Shown one piece after another: positions 9,099 to 16,290 of a stretch of DNA of 64,000 nucleotides. Position 1 is the first letter of the stretch, and every line of letters starts with the position of its first letter. This stretch comes from Hymenobacter sp. YIM 151858-1. Its GTDB lineage: Bacteria > Bacteroidota > Bacteroidia > Cytophagales > Hymenobacteraceae. The DNA lies in the NCBI RefSeq assembly GCF_025979705.1, contig NZ_CP110136.1, positions 310,001 through 374,000 of the forward strand, given 5' to 3'. Under the pieces are notes generated by a model, which was given only the letters and a program-made list of their open reading frames with translations, searched no databases and was not told the origin of the DNA. The position numbers were made by a program, and so were the translations under genes.

Positions 9099-9271
9099 GC
9101 GAGAAAGGAACTAGCAGGCCTTAAGCCCTGGTTTTTATGGCAACGAGACAGGTGGTGCAGCCGCCGGCTGCGTTGCGGGCACGGGCCCGACCGCCGATTT
9201 GCCCGCGAAGGTAGGAATGCCTTGCGGCCGGGACAACGTATAGCCGGGCTACGCGTAGGGGCACTTTGTGG

Positions 9272-9279
9272 TACTTTTG
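9272..9279 (+). promoter_or_regulatory. -7 promoter box TACTTTTG
   Basis: Exact match to the Bacteroidota primary-sigma -7 element TAnnTTTG, about 65-70 bases before the proposed GTG start of the transglycosylase gene. No clear TTG at the -33 position. Confidence 0.55.
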
Positions 9280-9349
9280 TACCCGAAGCGGCTTTGGTTC
9301 GGCACGAAACTGGCGAGGCAGGCCGCTGATTATCTACACTTCCGTGCGA

Positions 9350-11530
9350 GTGAACCCAAAAACCAAGAAAATACTGTACTGGTCGCTAGGTACTTTCGGA
9401 GCCTTGTTGCTCGTGGGCCTGGCCGTGTTTCTGCTGAAGCGCGAGGAGCTGCTGCAGTATGCCATGCGCCAAACCAAAACCAAGGTCGAGCGCAAGTACC
9501 CCGTTACCCTTACCCTAGGTCCGGCCCGCTTTACCGATCTGAACACCGTGCAGATCACCAACGTGAGCCTGGTGCCCCGCACCGGCCTGCAGGATACCTT
9601 GCTCACGGCCCGCCGCATCAACGCCAGCATCAGCCTGCGTTCGTTGTTTGCCCGGCGGCCGGTGTTCAGCAACCTGCAAATCGAGCAAGCCCAATTGCTG
9701 GCCCGCAAAACCGCCACGGCCGATAACTACGGGTTTCTGATTAAGCGCACCGGCAAAACCACCGTGCCGCGCGATACCACCAAGGGCACCAACTACGGCG
9801 TGCTGCTGAACCAGGTGCTCGAAACGGCGCTGGAGAACATTCCGGGCGAGGCCGATTTCCGCAACTTTCTGGTGGCCTACGAGAGCCCGCGCCACCGCGC
9901 CACCATCACCATGCCCGAGCTCACCATTGAGGACGGCGACCTGGCGGGCAAGCTCACCGTTGAGCTCGACTCCGTAACCAACCGCATTGGCCTGCGCGGC
10001 CACGTGGAGCAGGGCGACGAGAACATGGACGTGCAGGTGTTCAGCCAGGGCCGCCAGCCGGTGGTGCTGCCGTACCTGCAGCGCCGTTTTGGCGCCAGTG
10101 TGCAGTTCGATACGCTGCACCTGCAACTGGCCGGCAAGGATTTCGACGACGAGCGGCTTACCGTACGCGGCGCCGCGCTGGCCAGCAACTTCCGCCTGAA
10201 CCACCCCAAAATCTCGGACGAGGACGTGGTGGTGCGCCGCGGTGGCATCGACTTCGTGGCCACCCTAGGTCAAAACTACCTCGCGCTGGAAAAGGGCACC
10301 AAGGTTACCCTGAACAAAATTGTGGCTTTCCCACAAATCAGCGTGCGCATGCGGACGCCGGCCGAGCTGGGCCGCCGCGTGGCCGCCGAAACCCGCCACT
10401 ACAGCCCGCGCCTGCGCGGCCTGCTGGTGTCGCTGAACGTGGAGTCGGACGAAGTGCCGGCTACCGATTTCTTCAACTCGCTGCCGCAGGGCATTTTCGG
10501 GGCTGTGGAGGGCATGCAGGGCACCGGCACGCTGCAATACCACCTGAGCGCCGCCCTCGACATGCAGCAAGTGGATAGCCTGAAGTTCGACTCGGGCCTG
10601 CGCGCCAGCCGCGACTTCAAAATCACCCGCTTTGGCCGCGTCGATCTGCGCAAGCTGAACACCGAGTTTGCCTACACCGCCTACAACGACCGCGGCGACT
10701 CGCTCAAAACGTTTGCCGTAGGCCCTTCGAACCCCGATTTCGTGCCGTTCAATCAGGTATCGAACTACCTAAAGTACGCCATCATCACGGCCGAAGATCC
10801 GCGCTTCTTCACGCACAAAGGCTTTATGGAGAAAGCCTTTGTGAAATCAGCCATCCAGAACATCAAGGAAAAGCGCTTTGCCCGCGGTGGTAGCACGCTC
10901 TCGATGCAGCTCGTGAAAAACGTGTTCCTAACGCGCAAAAAAACCGTAGCCCGCAAGGCCGAAGAAGCCCTGATGGTGTGGCTGATCGAGAATACCCGCC
11001 TCGTGAGCAAAGAGCGCATGATGGAGGTGTACCTGAACATTATCGAGTGGGGCCCCAGCCGCTACCGCTGGCCCAGCGGCGAGCGGGGCGTGTACGGCGT
11101 GAAGGAGGCGGCCCGGTTTTATTACGACAAAGAGCCTTCGCAACTGACCCTGCAGGAAAGCCTGTACCTGGCCAGCATCATTCCGAAGCCGAAGTACGCC
11201 CGCGAGTCGTTCAACCAGTACGGCGACCTGAAGGCCAGCTCGCGCTACTTCTTCCGCCTGATTGCCGACATCATGGCCCGGCGCGGCTACATCCCCGAGG
11301 CCGAGGCTGATGGGCTGAGCCGCTCGGTAAATCTGGCCGGCCCAGCCCGTCGCTTCATGAACTTCTCGGCCCGCCCCGATACCACGCGGGCGGTGGCGGC
11401 CGACAGCAGCCAGTTCGACCCCATCAACCTCATCGACCTGCTGAACACCGGCGGCCTGCCCGACGAAGGCGCCAACACCAACGCCCCGGCCACCGAAGGC
11501 ACCGACAACAACGGCGGCAAACAGCCCTAA
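9350..11530 (+). CDS. GT51 peptidoglycan transglycosylase with long AsmA-like N-terminal region
   Basis: About 726 residues from the GTG at 9350; an upstream TTG at 9266 opens the same frame but would add 28 odd residues across the promoter box. One membrane helix lies at about 7-28. Residues ~30-450 form a beta-rich region resembling AsmA-type domains. The GT51 lysozyme-like domain (about 475-670) has TAEDPRFFTHKG (catalytic Glu), RGGSTLSMQLVKN, RKAEEALMVWLIE and YLNIIEWG. There is no transpeptidase domain, so it would polymerise glycan strands in the periplasm without cross-linking. In the third motif Met replaces the usual first Gln of STxxQQ. Such large single-activity enzymes occur in Bacteroidota (recalled). 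Divergent from purB. Confidence 0.85.
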   Translation: MNPKTKKILYWSLGTFGALLLVGLAVFLLKREELLQYAMRQTKTKVERKYPVTLTLGPARFTDLNTVQITNVSLVPRTGLQDTLLTARRINASISLRSLFARRPVFSNLQIEQAQLLARKTATADNYGFLIKRTGKTTVPRDTTKGTNYGVLLNQVLETALENIPGEADFRNFLVAYESPRHRATITMPELTIEDGDLAGKLTVELDSVTNRIGLRGHVEQGDENMDVQVFSQGRQPVVLPYLQRRFGASVQFDTLHLQLAGKDFDDERLTVRGAALASNFRLNHPKISDEDVVVRRGGIDFVATLGQNYLALEKGTKVTLNKIVAFPQISVRMRTPAELGRRVAAETRHYSPRLRGLLVSLNVESDEVPATDFFNSLPQGIFGAVEGMQGTGTLQYHLSAALDMQQVDSLKFDSGLRASRDFKITRFGRVDLRKLNTEFAYTAYNDRGDSLKTFAVGPSNPDFVPFNQVSNYLKYAIITAEDPRFFTHKGFMEKAFVKSAIQNIKEKRFARGGSTLSMQLVKNVFLTRKKTVARKAEEALMVWLIENTRLVSKERMMEVYLNIIEWGPSRYRWPSGERGVYGVKEAARFYYDKEPSQLTLQESLYLASIIPKPKYARESFNQYGDLKASSRYFFRLIADIMARRGYIPEAEADGLSRSVNLAGPARRFMNFSARPDTTRAVAADSSQFDPINLIDLLNTGGLPDEGANTNAPATEGTDNNGGKQP

Positions 11531-11531
11531 A

Positions 11532-11601
11532 CCCTAGGTGCCCAAGCAAAAAGCCCGGCGGAGCAGCTGCTCCGCCGGGCTTTTTGCTTGGGCACCTAGG
11601 G
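11532..11601. terminator. 70-bp perfect palindrome, bidirectional terminator
   Basis: Two 35-base arms with no spacer (11532-11566 and 11567-11601), bounded by CCCTAGGTGC and GCACCTAGGG. Inside, an A5/T5 pair flanks a GC-rich stem, so each direction reads as stem plus U-run. It lies between the transglycosylase and terC genes, which face each other. Confidence 0.85.
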
Positions 11602-11608
11602 CAAGGCC

Positions 11609-12586
11609 CTAAAGGTTGGGCTCGTCGGAAGACGATGACGAGGCCGCGGGCTCGGGCAGGTCATCGTCGTCGGTCTTTTTGGGCAGTATCAGCGACACCA
11701 CTACCGACAGGGCAAGCACGGCCGCTACCACCCCCAGGGCCCACTCGGTGGGCAGGTGGAAAAAGTCGTGCAGCAGCAGCTTGCCCCCGATGAAGATGAG
11801 AATGAGCGAGAGGCCGTAGTGCAGGTAGTGGAACAGCTGCATGAGGCCCGCCAGGGCAAAGTACAGCGCGCGCAGGCCCAGCAGGGCAAACACGTTGGAG
11901 GTGTACACGATAAACTTATCCTGCGTAACGGCCAGAATGGCCGGGATGGAGTCGGCCGCAAACACCACGTCGGTGGTTTCCACCATCACCAGCACCACAA
12001 ACAGCGGCGTGGCGAACAGCAGCTTCTCCTTGCGCACGAAGAACTTGCCGCCCTCGTAGCGGTTGGTGATGGGCAGGTGGCGGCTCAGGAAGCGCACCAC
12101 CGGGTTGTTTTCGGGGTCGATTTCCGGGTCGCCGCTGGTGGTGGCCATCTTGAAGCCGGTGTACACCAGAAACGCGCCGAGCACGTAGAGCGTCCAGCTG
12201 AACTTGCTGATGAGCGCTGCCCCGATTACGATAAACAGCGCGCGCAGCACCAAGGCCCCGAGCACGCCCCAGAATAGGATTTTGTGCTGGTACTCGCCCG
12301 GCACCTTGAAGTAGGTGAAGATGAGCAGGAACACGAAGAGGTTGTCGACGCTCAGGGCCTTTTCGAGCAGGTAGCCCGTGAGGAAGTTCATGCCGGCCTC
12401 GCGCCCGAACTCGCGGTACACGAAATAGTTAAATGCCAGCGAAAGCGCAATCCAGAAGGCGCTCCAGCTCAGGGCTTCGCGCATGCGCACTACGTGGGCC
12501 TTGCGGTTGAACACCAGCAAGTCGAGCAGCAGCATGGCCAGCACAAAGAGGTTGAAAGCAACCCAGAACCAGGGAGTTGTAGTCAT
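11609..12586 (-). CDS. TerC/Alx family membrane protein
   Basis: 325 residues with about nine hydrophobic helices and the TerC signature: GYLLEKALSVDNLFVFLLIF (about 80-99) and ETTDVVFAADSIPAILAVT (about 203-221), whose Asp and Glu residues are the conserved intramembrane acidic groups. The C-terminal tail is polar and acidic (TDDDDLPEP then poly-Ser). Relatives (Alx, TerC) are linked to manganese export and to metalation of secreted proteins in other bacteria; earlier annotation ties them to tellurite resistance. No other ter genes are nearby, so metal handling is the likelier role. It is downstream of the GT2 and hemG genes on the same strand with a 60-bp gap. Confidence 0.9.
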   Translation of the reverse strand: MTTTPWFWVAFNLFVLAMLLLDLLVFNRKAHVVRMREALSWSAFWIALSLAFNYFVYREFGREAGMNFLTGYLLEKALSVDNLFVFLLIFTYFKVPGEYQHKILFWGVLGALVLRALFIVIGAALISKFSWTLYVLGAFLVYTGFKMATTSGDPEIDPENNPVVRFLSRHLPITNRYEGGKFFVRKEKLLFATPLFVVLVMVETTDVVFAADSIPAILAVTQDKFIVYTSNVFALLGLRALYFALAGLMQLFHYLHYGLSLILIFIGGKLLLHDFFHLPTEWALGVVAAVLALSVVVSLILPKKTDDDDLPEPAASSSSSDEPNL

Positions 12587-12646
12587 GCAAAAAACGCATC
12601 AGCAGGCAGCGGCCGAATGCCCGGCCGCCACCTAGGGTAGTGGAGC

Positions 12647-13453
12647 CTACCGCGTTTCGGGCGCGGAGGTTACGGCGGGGGTAGCCGTGGCGGTTTGGGG
12701 CAGCGGGGTGTGGGCCGAATCGGACCTTCCGAAATGGCGGAACCAGCTCTCAACCTTCATTTGCACCACGCCCAGCAACGCTTCCTTAAAAATACCCTTC
12801 GACATTTTGGAGGCGCCGCGGGTGCGGTCGGTGAAAATAATGGGCACTTCCTTGATGCGGAAGCCGTGCTTGTAAGCCAGCCACTTCATTTCGATCTGAA
12901 ACGCATAGCCCACGAAGTGAATGCGGCTGAGGTCGATGGTGCGCAACACGGGCGCGGTGTAGCACTTAAAGCCAGCGGTGGCATCCATGATGGGCATGCC
13001 CGTAACAAAGCGCACGTAGGCCGAGGCAAACCACGACATCAGCACGCGGTCCATGGGCCAGTTTACCACGTTTACGCCGGTGATGTAGCGCGAGCCGATG
13101 GACATATCGTGCCCCTCCACGGCGCAGGCCTCGTAGAGGCGCACCAGGTCGTCGGGGTTGTGCGAGAAGTCGGCATCCATCTCGAAGATGTACTGATAGC
13201 CGCGCTGCAGGGCCCACTTAAAGCCGTGCAGGTAAGCGGTACCTAGGCCCAGCTTGCCGGTGCGCTCTTCCAGGTGCAGGCGCCCCGCAAACTCGCCCAT
13301 CAGCCCGCGCACCACGGCGGCGGTGCCATCGGGCGAGCCATCGTCGATGATGAGTACATCGAACGCCTTCGGCAGCGAAAAAACCTTGCGGATGATCAGC
13401 TCGGCGTTTTCCCGTTCGTTGTAGGTCGGTATGATGACGAGCGAATCGTTCAT
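12647..13453 (-). CDS. Polyprenol-phosphate mannosyltransferase-like GT2 (DPM1 type)
   Basis: 268 residues. VIIPTYNERENAELI (about 6-20), IDDGSPDGT (about 36-44) and MDADFSHNPDDL (about 93-104) are the diagnostic DPM1 motifs. KGFKCY-type segment AGFKCYTAPVLR (about 160-171) and the region YAFQIEMKWLAYKHG also fit. No C-terminal membrane helices, as in the short soluble-catalytic form. The enzyme would move a sugar from a nucleotide donor to polyprenyl phosphate at the inner membrane. It follows hemG by 22 bp. A TACCTTTG box sits only 5 bases before its ATG, so it may also be transcribed on its own without a leader. Confidence 0.88.
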   Translation of the reverse strand: MNDSLVIIPTYNERENAELIIRKVFSLPKAFDVLIIDDGSPDGTAAVVRGLMGEFAGRLHLEERTGKLGLGTAYLHGFKWALQRGYQYIFEMDADFSHNPDDLVRLYEACAVEGHDMSIGSRYITGVNVVNWPMDRVLMSWFASAYVRFVTGMPIMDATAGFKCYTAPVLRTIDLSRIHFVGYAFQIEMKWLAYKHGFRIKEVPIIFTDRTRGASKMSKGIFKEALLGVVQMKVESWFRHFGRSDSAHTPLPQTATATPAVTSAPETR

Positions 13454-13458
13454 TAATC

Positions 13459-13466
13459 CAAAGGTA
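13459..13466 (-). promoter_or_regulatory. -7 promoter box TACCTTTG, 5 bases before ATG
   Basis: Matches TAnnTTTG on the minus strand, in the 22-bp gap between hemG and the DPM1-like gene. The predicted transcript would start at or within a few bases of the AUG at 13453. Confidence 0.45.
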
Positions 13467-13475
13467 ACAATTAGG

Positions 13476-14813
13476 CTATGCTGCCGAGGTTAATTTTTGC
13501 GCCACTTCCTGGGCCCGGCGCAGGCAATCGGGGATGCCCACCCCGGCGCGCCAGTTGGCTACCGCCCAAATGCCTTGCGGCTCCAGGGCATCGGCCGCGG
13601 CGTGTGCCGGAATGATGCGCGCATCGAACTGCGGGATGCTTCGTTCCCACCGGTAAATGTGCTGCAGCCGCGCCGGAGCATCGGCGGCAAGACCGTAGAG
13701 GCGTTGCTGTTCGGCCCGCAACGAGGCCAGCAGTTGCGCGTCGGGCATGCGGGCGTTGGTTTCGTACTGGGCGCCGCCCACAAACGAGGTGAACAGCACC
13801 TGCCCCGCGGGGCACCTATCCGGAAACAGCGAACTGCTCCACAAGGTGCCCGCCGCCACGGGTTGCTCCACGCGCGGGCTGAGGGCGCCAAAACCGTTGA
13901 GCGGGTGCTGCACGGCGCTGCGGTCGTAGGCGGTGTGCACGGCCGTGAGGGGCGGGTAGTGCACGGCACCTAGGGCCGCGGCTTCCTGGGGGTGCAGTTG
14001 CTTCAGCAGATCGGAAGCGGCGTAGGCCGGCAATGCCAGAATTACGGCATCGTACAACTCGGTTGGCTCCGACTGGCCGGCCAGCTGCAAGCGGTATTTG
14101 CCGCCATCCTGAGGCAACAAGGCCTGCACGCGGGTGCCTAGGTGCAGGTGGGATAAGCGGCTGGCCAGGGCATCGGTAAGCACCTGCAAACCACCCCGGA
14201 AGGAGATGATGCGGCGGCGCGCTACGCCCTTCATGGTGCGGGCAAAGCCGCGCAGCACCGAGCCGTGCTCCTGCTCCAAAGCGGCCAGCTGCGGAAACGT
14301 TTTGTGCAGCAGCAGCTGGTTAGGGTCGCCGGCGTAAATGCCCGATACAAACGGATTGACGGCGTAATCAAGGATTTCCTGCCCGAAGCGGCGCCGGAAA
14401 AAGTGGCCAATGGTTTCGTGCGCATCAGGGGTTGCTTTGCTGCGCCGCAGCTCCGATAGCACCTGCCACTTGGCTTTCAGGCTGAAGAAGCCGCCGAACA
14501 GCAGCTGCTGCGGTTTGCCCGGCAGCTCGCGCAGCGCCCCGCCGCGCACCACGTAGCGGTGGCCGCTCACGGCGCTGGGCTCCTGTATCTGGTCGGTTAG
14601 CCCTAGGTCGGCAATCAGGCCTTCGAGCTCGGGGCTGAGCTGCAGCGAGTTGGGGCCCAGCTCCAGCACGTAGCCCTCGGGCAGGTGGCGCGTGCGCATG
14701 TTGCCGCCGGCCGCCGGGCCGCTCTCGTACACGTGCGCTGTGGCGCCTTGTTGCTGCAGGTACCACGCCGTGGCCAGGCCCGTGATGCCGCTGCCGATAA
14801 TTGCTACGTTCAT
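13476..14813 (-). CDS. hemG: Protoporphyrinogen oxidase (HemG/HemY type, FAD)
   Basis: 445 residues from the ATG at 14813; an upstream ATG in the same frame adds only seven non-conserved residues. The FAD-binding Rossmann motif AIIGSGITGLATAWYLQQQG opens the protein. The C-terminal half has the FAD-contact region (WAVANWRAGVGIPDCL, about residues 418-433). Internal features such as SLKAKWQVLSELRR and GDPNQLLLHKTFPQL match HemY-type oxidases. The enzyme oxidises protoporphyrinogen IX or coproporphyrinogen III in haem synthesis; the two cannot be separated here. Haem supply is relevant to the heme oxygenase 14 kb away. A TACTTTTG box lies 26 bases upstream of the start. Confidence 0.9.
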   Translation of the reverse strand: MNVAIIGSGITGLATAWYLQQQGATAHVYESGPAAGGNMRTRHLPEGYVLELGPNSLQLSPELEGLIADLGLTDQIQEPSAVSGHRYVVRGGALRELPGKPQQLLFGGFFSLKAKWQVLSELRRSKATPDAHETIGHFFRRRFGQEILDYAVNPFVSGIYAGDPNQLLLHKTFPQLAALEQEHGSVLRGFARTMKGVARRRIISFRGGLQVLTDALASRLSHLHLGTRVQALLPQDGGKYRLQLAGQSEPTELYDAVILALPAYAASDLLKQLHPQEAAALGAVHYPPLTAVHTAYDRSAVQHPLNGFGALSPRVEQPVAAGTLWSSSLFPDRCPAGQVLFTSFVGGAQYETNARMPDAQLLASLRAEQQRLYGLAADAPARLQHIYRWERSIPQFDARIIPAHAAADALEPQGIWAVANWRAGVGIPDCLRRAQEVAQKLTSAA

Positions 14814-14839
14814 GCGAAAGTGTAAACCACCCAAAGCTG

Positions 14840-14847
14840 CAAAAGTA
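14840..14847 (-). promoter_or_regulatory. -7 promoter box TACTTTTG for hemG
   Basis: Exact TAnnTTTG match on the minus strand, ending 26 bases before the hemG ATG, which predicts a leader of about 20 bases. No obvious -33 TTG. Confidence 0.6.
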
Positions 14848-14948
14848 AGCTGCCGAGGATACTCATTTTGCTGATTTATTTCAATTGGAGGCGTGGCAGG
14901 GGGCTAGGTGGCGCCGGCTGCCGGTGCGCCGAACAGCCCGGCCGCGCG

Positions 14949-14956
14949 TACTTTTG
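14949..14956 (+). promoter_or_regulatory. -7 promoter box TACTTTTG, 6 bases before ATG
   Basis: Exact TAnnTTTG match whose last G is followed by six bases and then the ATG at 14963. The expected start of transcription falls on or next to the start codon, so the message should be leaderless. This also argues against the longer frame opening at the TTG at 14885. Confidence 0.55.
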
Positions 14957-14962
14957 ACGGGC

Positions 14963-15484
14963 ATGAATGCTACTTCCACGGCCAAAGCCGTTTTCCTCGA
15001 CCGCGACGGCGTGCTGAATGCCGAAATTGGTACCTACGTGTGGCGCCCCGCCGATTTTGTGGTGCTGCCCGACGTGCCCGTTGCTTTGCAGCGCCTGCAC
15101 CAGGCTGGCTACCTGCTAATTGTGGTTACCAACCAGGCCGGCATTGCCAAGGGCCTCTACACGCCCGCCGACGTGGCGGCCTGCCACCAAAAGCTGCAGG
15201 AGGCCTGCGGTGGCGTAATCGATGCATTTTACTACGCGCCCGGGCACCCGTCGGTGTCGGAGTCGCTCATGCGCAAGCCCGATTCGCTGATGCTCGAAAA
15301 AGCCATGGCGCGGTTTGGCCTGGGTGCCGCGCAGTGCTGGATGGTAGGCGACCGGCCCCGCGACTTGCAAGCCGCCGCCAAAGTGGGCGTGCGCGGCATA
15401 CTGGTTGGCGAGGAGCCCTTGGTGCCCGATGCGCCGCTGGTGCCCAACCTGGCCGCCGCCGCCGACCTGATTTTGAGTGCCTGA
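14963..15484 (+). CDS. HAD-IIIA phosphatase, GmhB-like but without zinc cysteines
   Basis: 173 residues from the ATG at 14963. HAD motifs: I FLDRDGVLN (D13, D15), II VVTNQAG (T56), III Lys105 in MRKPDSLML, IV VGDRPRD (D130, D134). Spacing and motifs fit D-glycero-D-manno-heptose-1,7-bisphosphate 7-phosphatase and histidinol-phosphatase relatives. The loop at about 91-104 (YAPGHPSVSESLMR) lacks the Cys ligands that bind zinc in GmhB, so the substrate may differ. Divergent from hemG, convergent with a small lipoprotein gene. A sugar-phosphate phosphatase is the safest call. Confidence 0.8.
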   Translation: MNATSTAKAVFLDRDGVLNAEIGTYVWRPADFVVLPDVPVALQRLHQAGYLLIVVTNQAGIAKGLYTPADVAACHQKLQEACGGVIDAFYYAPGHPSVSESLMRKPDSLMLEKAMARFGLGAAQCWMVGDRPRDLQAAAKVGVRGILVGEEPLVPDAPLVPNLAAAADLILSA

Positions 15485-15504
15485 TACCTAGGCCCCGCAA
15501 AGCC

Positions 15505-15549
15505 GCAGCCCCACCGGGCAAGCCAATTTGGCCTGCCCGGTGGGGCTGC
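15505..15549. terminator. Hairpin between convergent genes
   Basis: Perfect 16-bp arms (15505-15520 and 15534-15549) around a 13-base loop. No strong T-run on either side, so it may act as a weak or RNA-stabilising terminator for the phosphatase and the lipoprotein gene. Confidence 0.6.
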
Positions 15550-15567
15550 AGAGTAGGAGCGCGTTGC

Positions 15568-15723
15568 TTACTGGCGTTCGGCCGAGGCCTCGGCGGCGCT
15601 GGCCGTTACGGCCGAAGCCTGCTGGGTGGCGGGCTTTTGCTGCGTGTAGGCAGGGCACTTGGTGCTGCACGAACCCAAGCCGGCGGCCATGGCCAAAACG
15701 CCCAGAACTGCAATCTTCTTCAT
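15568..15723 (-). CDS. Small lipoprotein with CPAY motif (copy 1)
   Basis: 51 residues, starting MKKIAVLGVLAMAAGLGSC. The first ~18 residues form a lipoprotein signal peptide with lipobox LGSC (Cys19). The mature part has S-T-K-C-P-A-Y right after the lipid anchor, then a low-complexity Ala/Gln/Ser/Thr-rich stretch, and ends in AERQ. No known domain. A second copy with the same plan lies 220 bp upstream on the same strand, and the two share the CPAY motif, the Ala-rich tail and the AERQ end. Convergent with the HAD phosphatase gene. Probably a periplasm-facing or outer-membrane lipid-anchored peptide. Confidence 0.75.
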   Translation of the reverse strand: MKKIAVLGVLAMAAGLGSCSTKCPAYTQQKPATQQASAVTASAAEASAERQ

Positions 15724-15886
15724 GTAAATGTTCAATTGTGCGCGAGAGTTACGCGGGGTAAAAGATTCGGTACTAACGGAGTATAGCTCGGGTTTAGTTT
15801 GAGGTGAACTAGAAAAACTTCAACCTGGTAAATTCCTGATAAATCGTTGCACTGCCGGGCTTGCGCCTGGTAGCAAGCCACAAAAA

Positions 15887-15928
15887 AAACCGGCCGCGGT
15901 GTCCTGAGCAGGACACCGCGGCCGGTTT
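15887..15928 (-). terminator. Intrinsic terminator of lipoprotein copy 2
   Basis: Perfect 20-bp arms (15887-15906, 15909-15928) with a 2-base loop; read on the minus strand the stem is followed by a run of eight T. It sits 16 bases after the stop codon of the 16091-15945 gene. Confidence 0.9.
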
Positions 15929-15944
15929 AGGTAAGAGCGGGTGC

Positions 15945-16091
15945 TTACTGGCGCTCAGCCGGAGCAGCAGCCGAGGCTACTACCTCTGCTTTCTGGGTAG
16001 CGGCTTTGCCGTAGGCCGGGCACGACTGCTTGTTGCAAGCACCGAGGCCCAGCGTAGCAGCGGCGGTCAGAAGAAGTAAACCTTTTTTCAT
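15945..16091 (-). CDS. Small lipoprotein with CPAY motif (copy 2)
   Basis: 48 residues, starting MKKGLLLLTAAATLGLGAC. Signal peptide with lipobox LGAC (Cys19), then NKQSCPAYGKAATQKAEV and a tail ending in PAERQ. The CPAY motif and the AERQ end are shared with the 51-residue neighbour, so the pair arose by tandem duplication. It has its own strong terminator, which separates the two transcripts and suggests high expression. No similarity to a named family is recognised; entericidin-like size but not sequence. Confidence 0.78.
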   Translation of the reverse strand: MKKGLLLLTAAATLGLGACNKQSCPAYGKAATQKAEVVASAAAPAERQ

Positions 16092-16226
16092 GAGTAGTAC
16101 AGATTAGCTTATCGGAATACAAACATACTGCTGCCGTGGGCCTTACTCCAAACTGCCGAAGGCAGAAAAGTGCTATACTGCTGAGCTTGTATAAATGAGC
16201 CTGCTGGGGGTGTTTCTCCAAAACAA

Positions 16227-16262
16227 CGCTCCCGCGCCAGGCAGCTGCCTAACGCGGGAGCG
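16227..16262 (-). terminator. Terminator of the arginine decarboxylase gene
   Basis: 10-bp GC-rich arms (16227-16236, 16253-16262) with a 16-base loop that contains its own short stem. On the minus strand it is followed by GTTGTTTT. It lies 29 bases past the stop codon. Confidence 0.7.
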
Positions 16263-16290
16263 AGCTTAAACCACCTAGGGTTAGCGCAGC

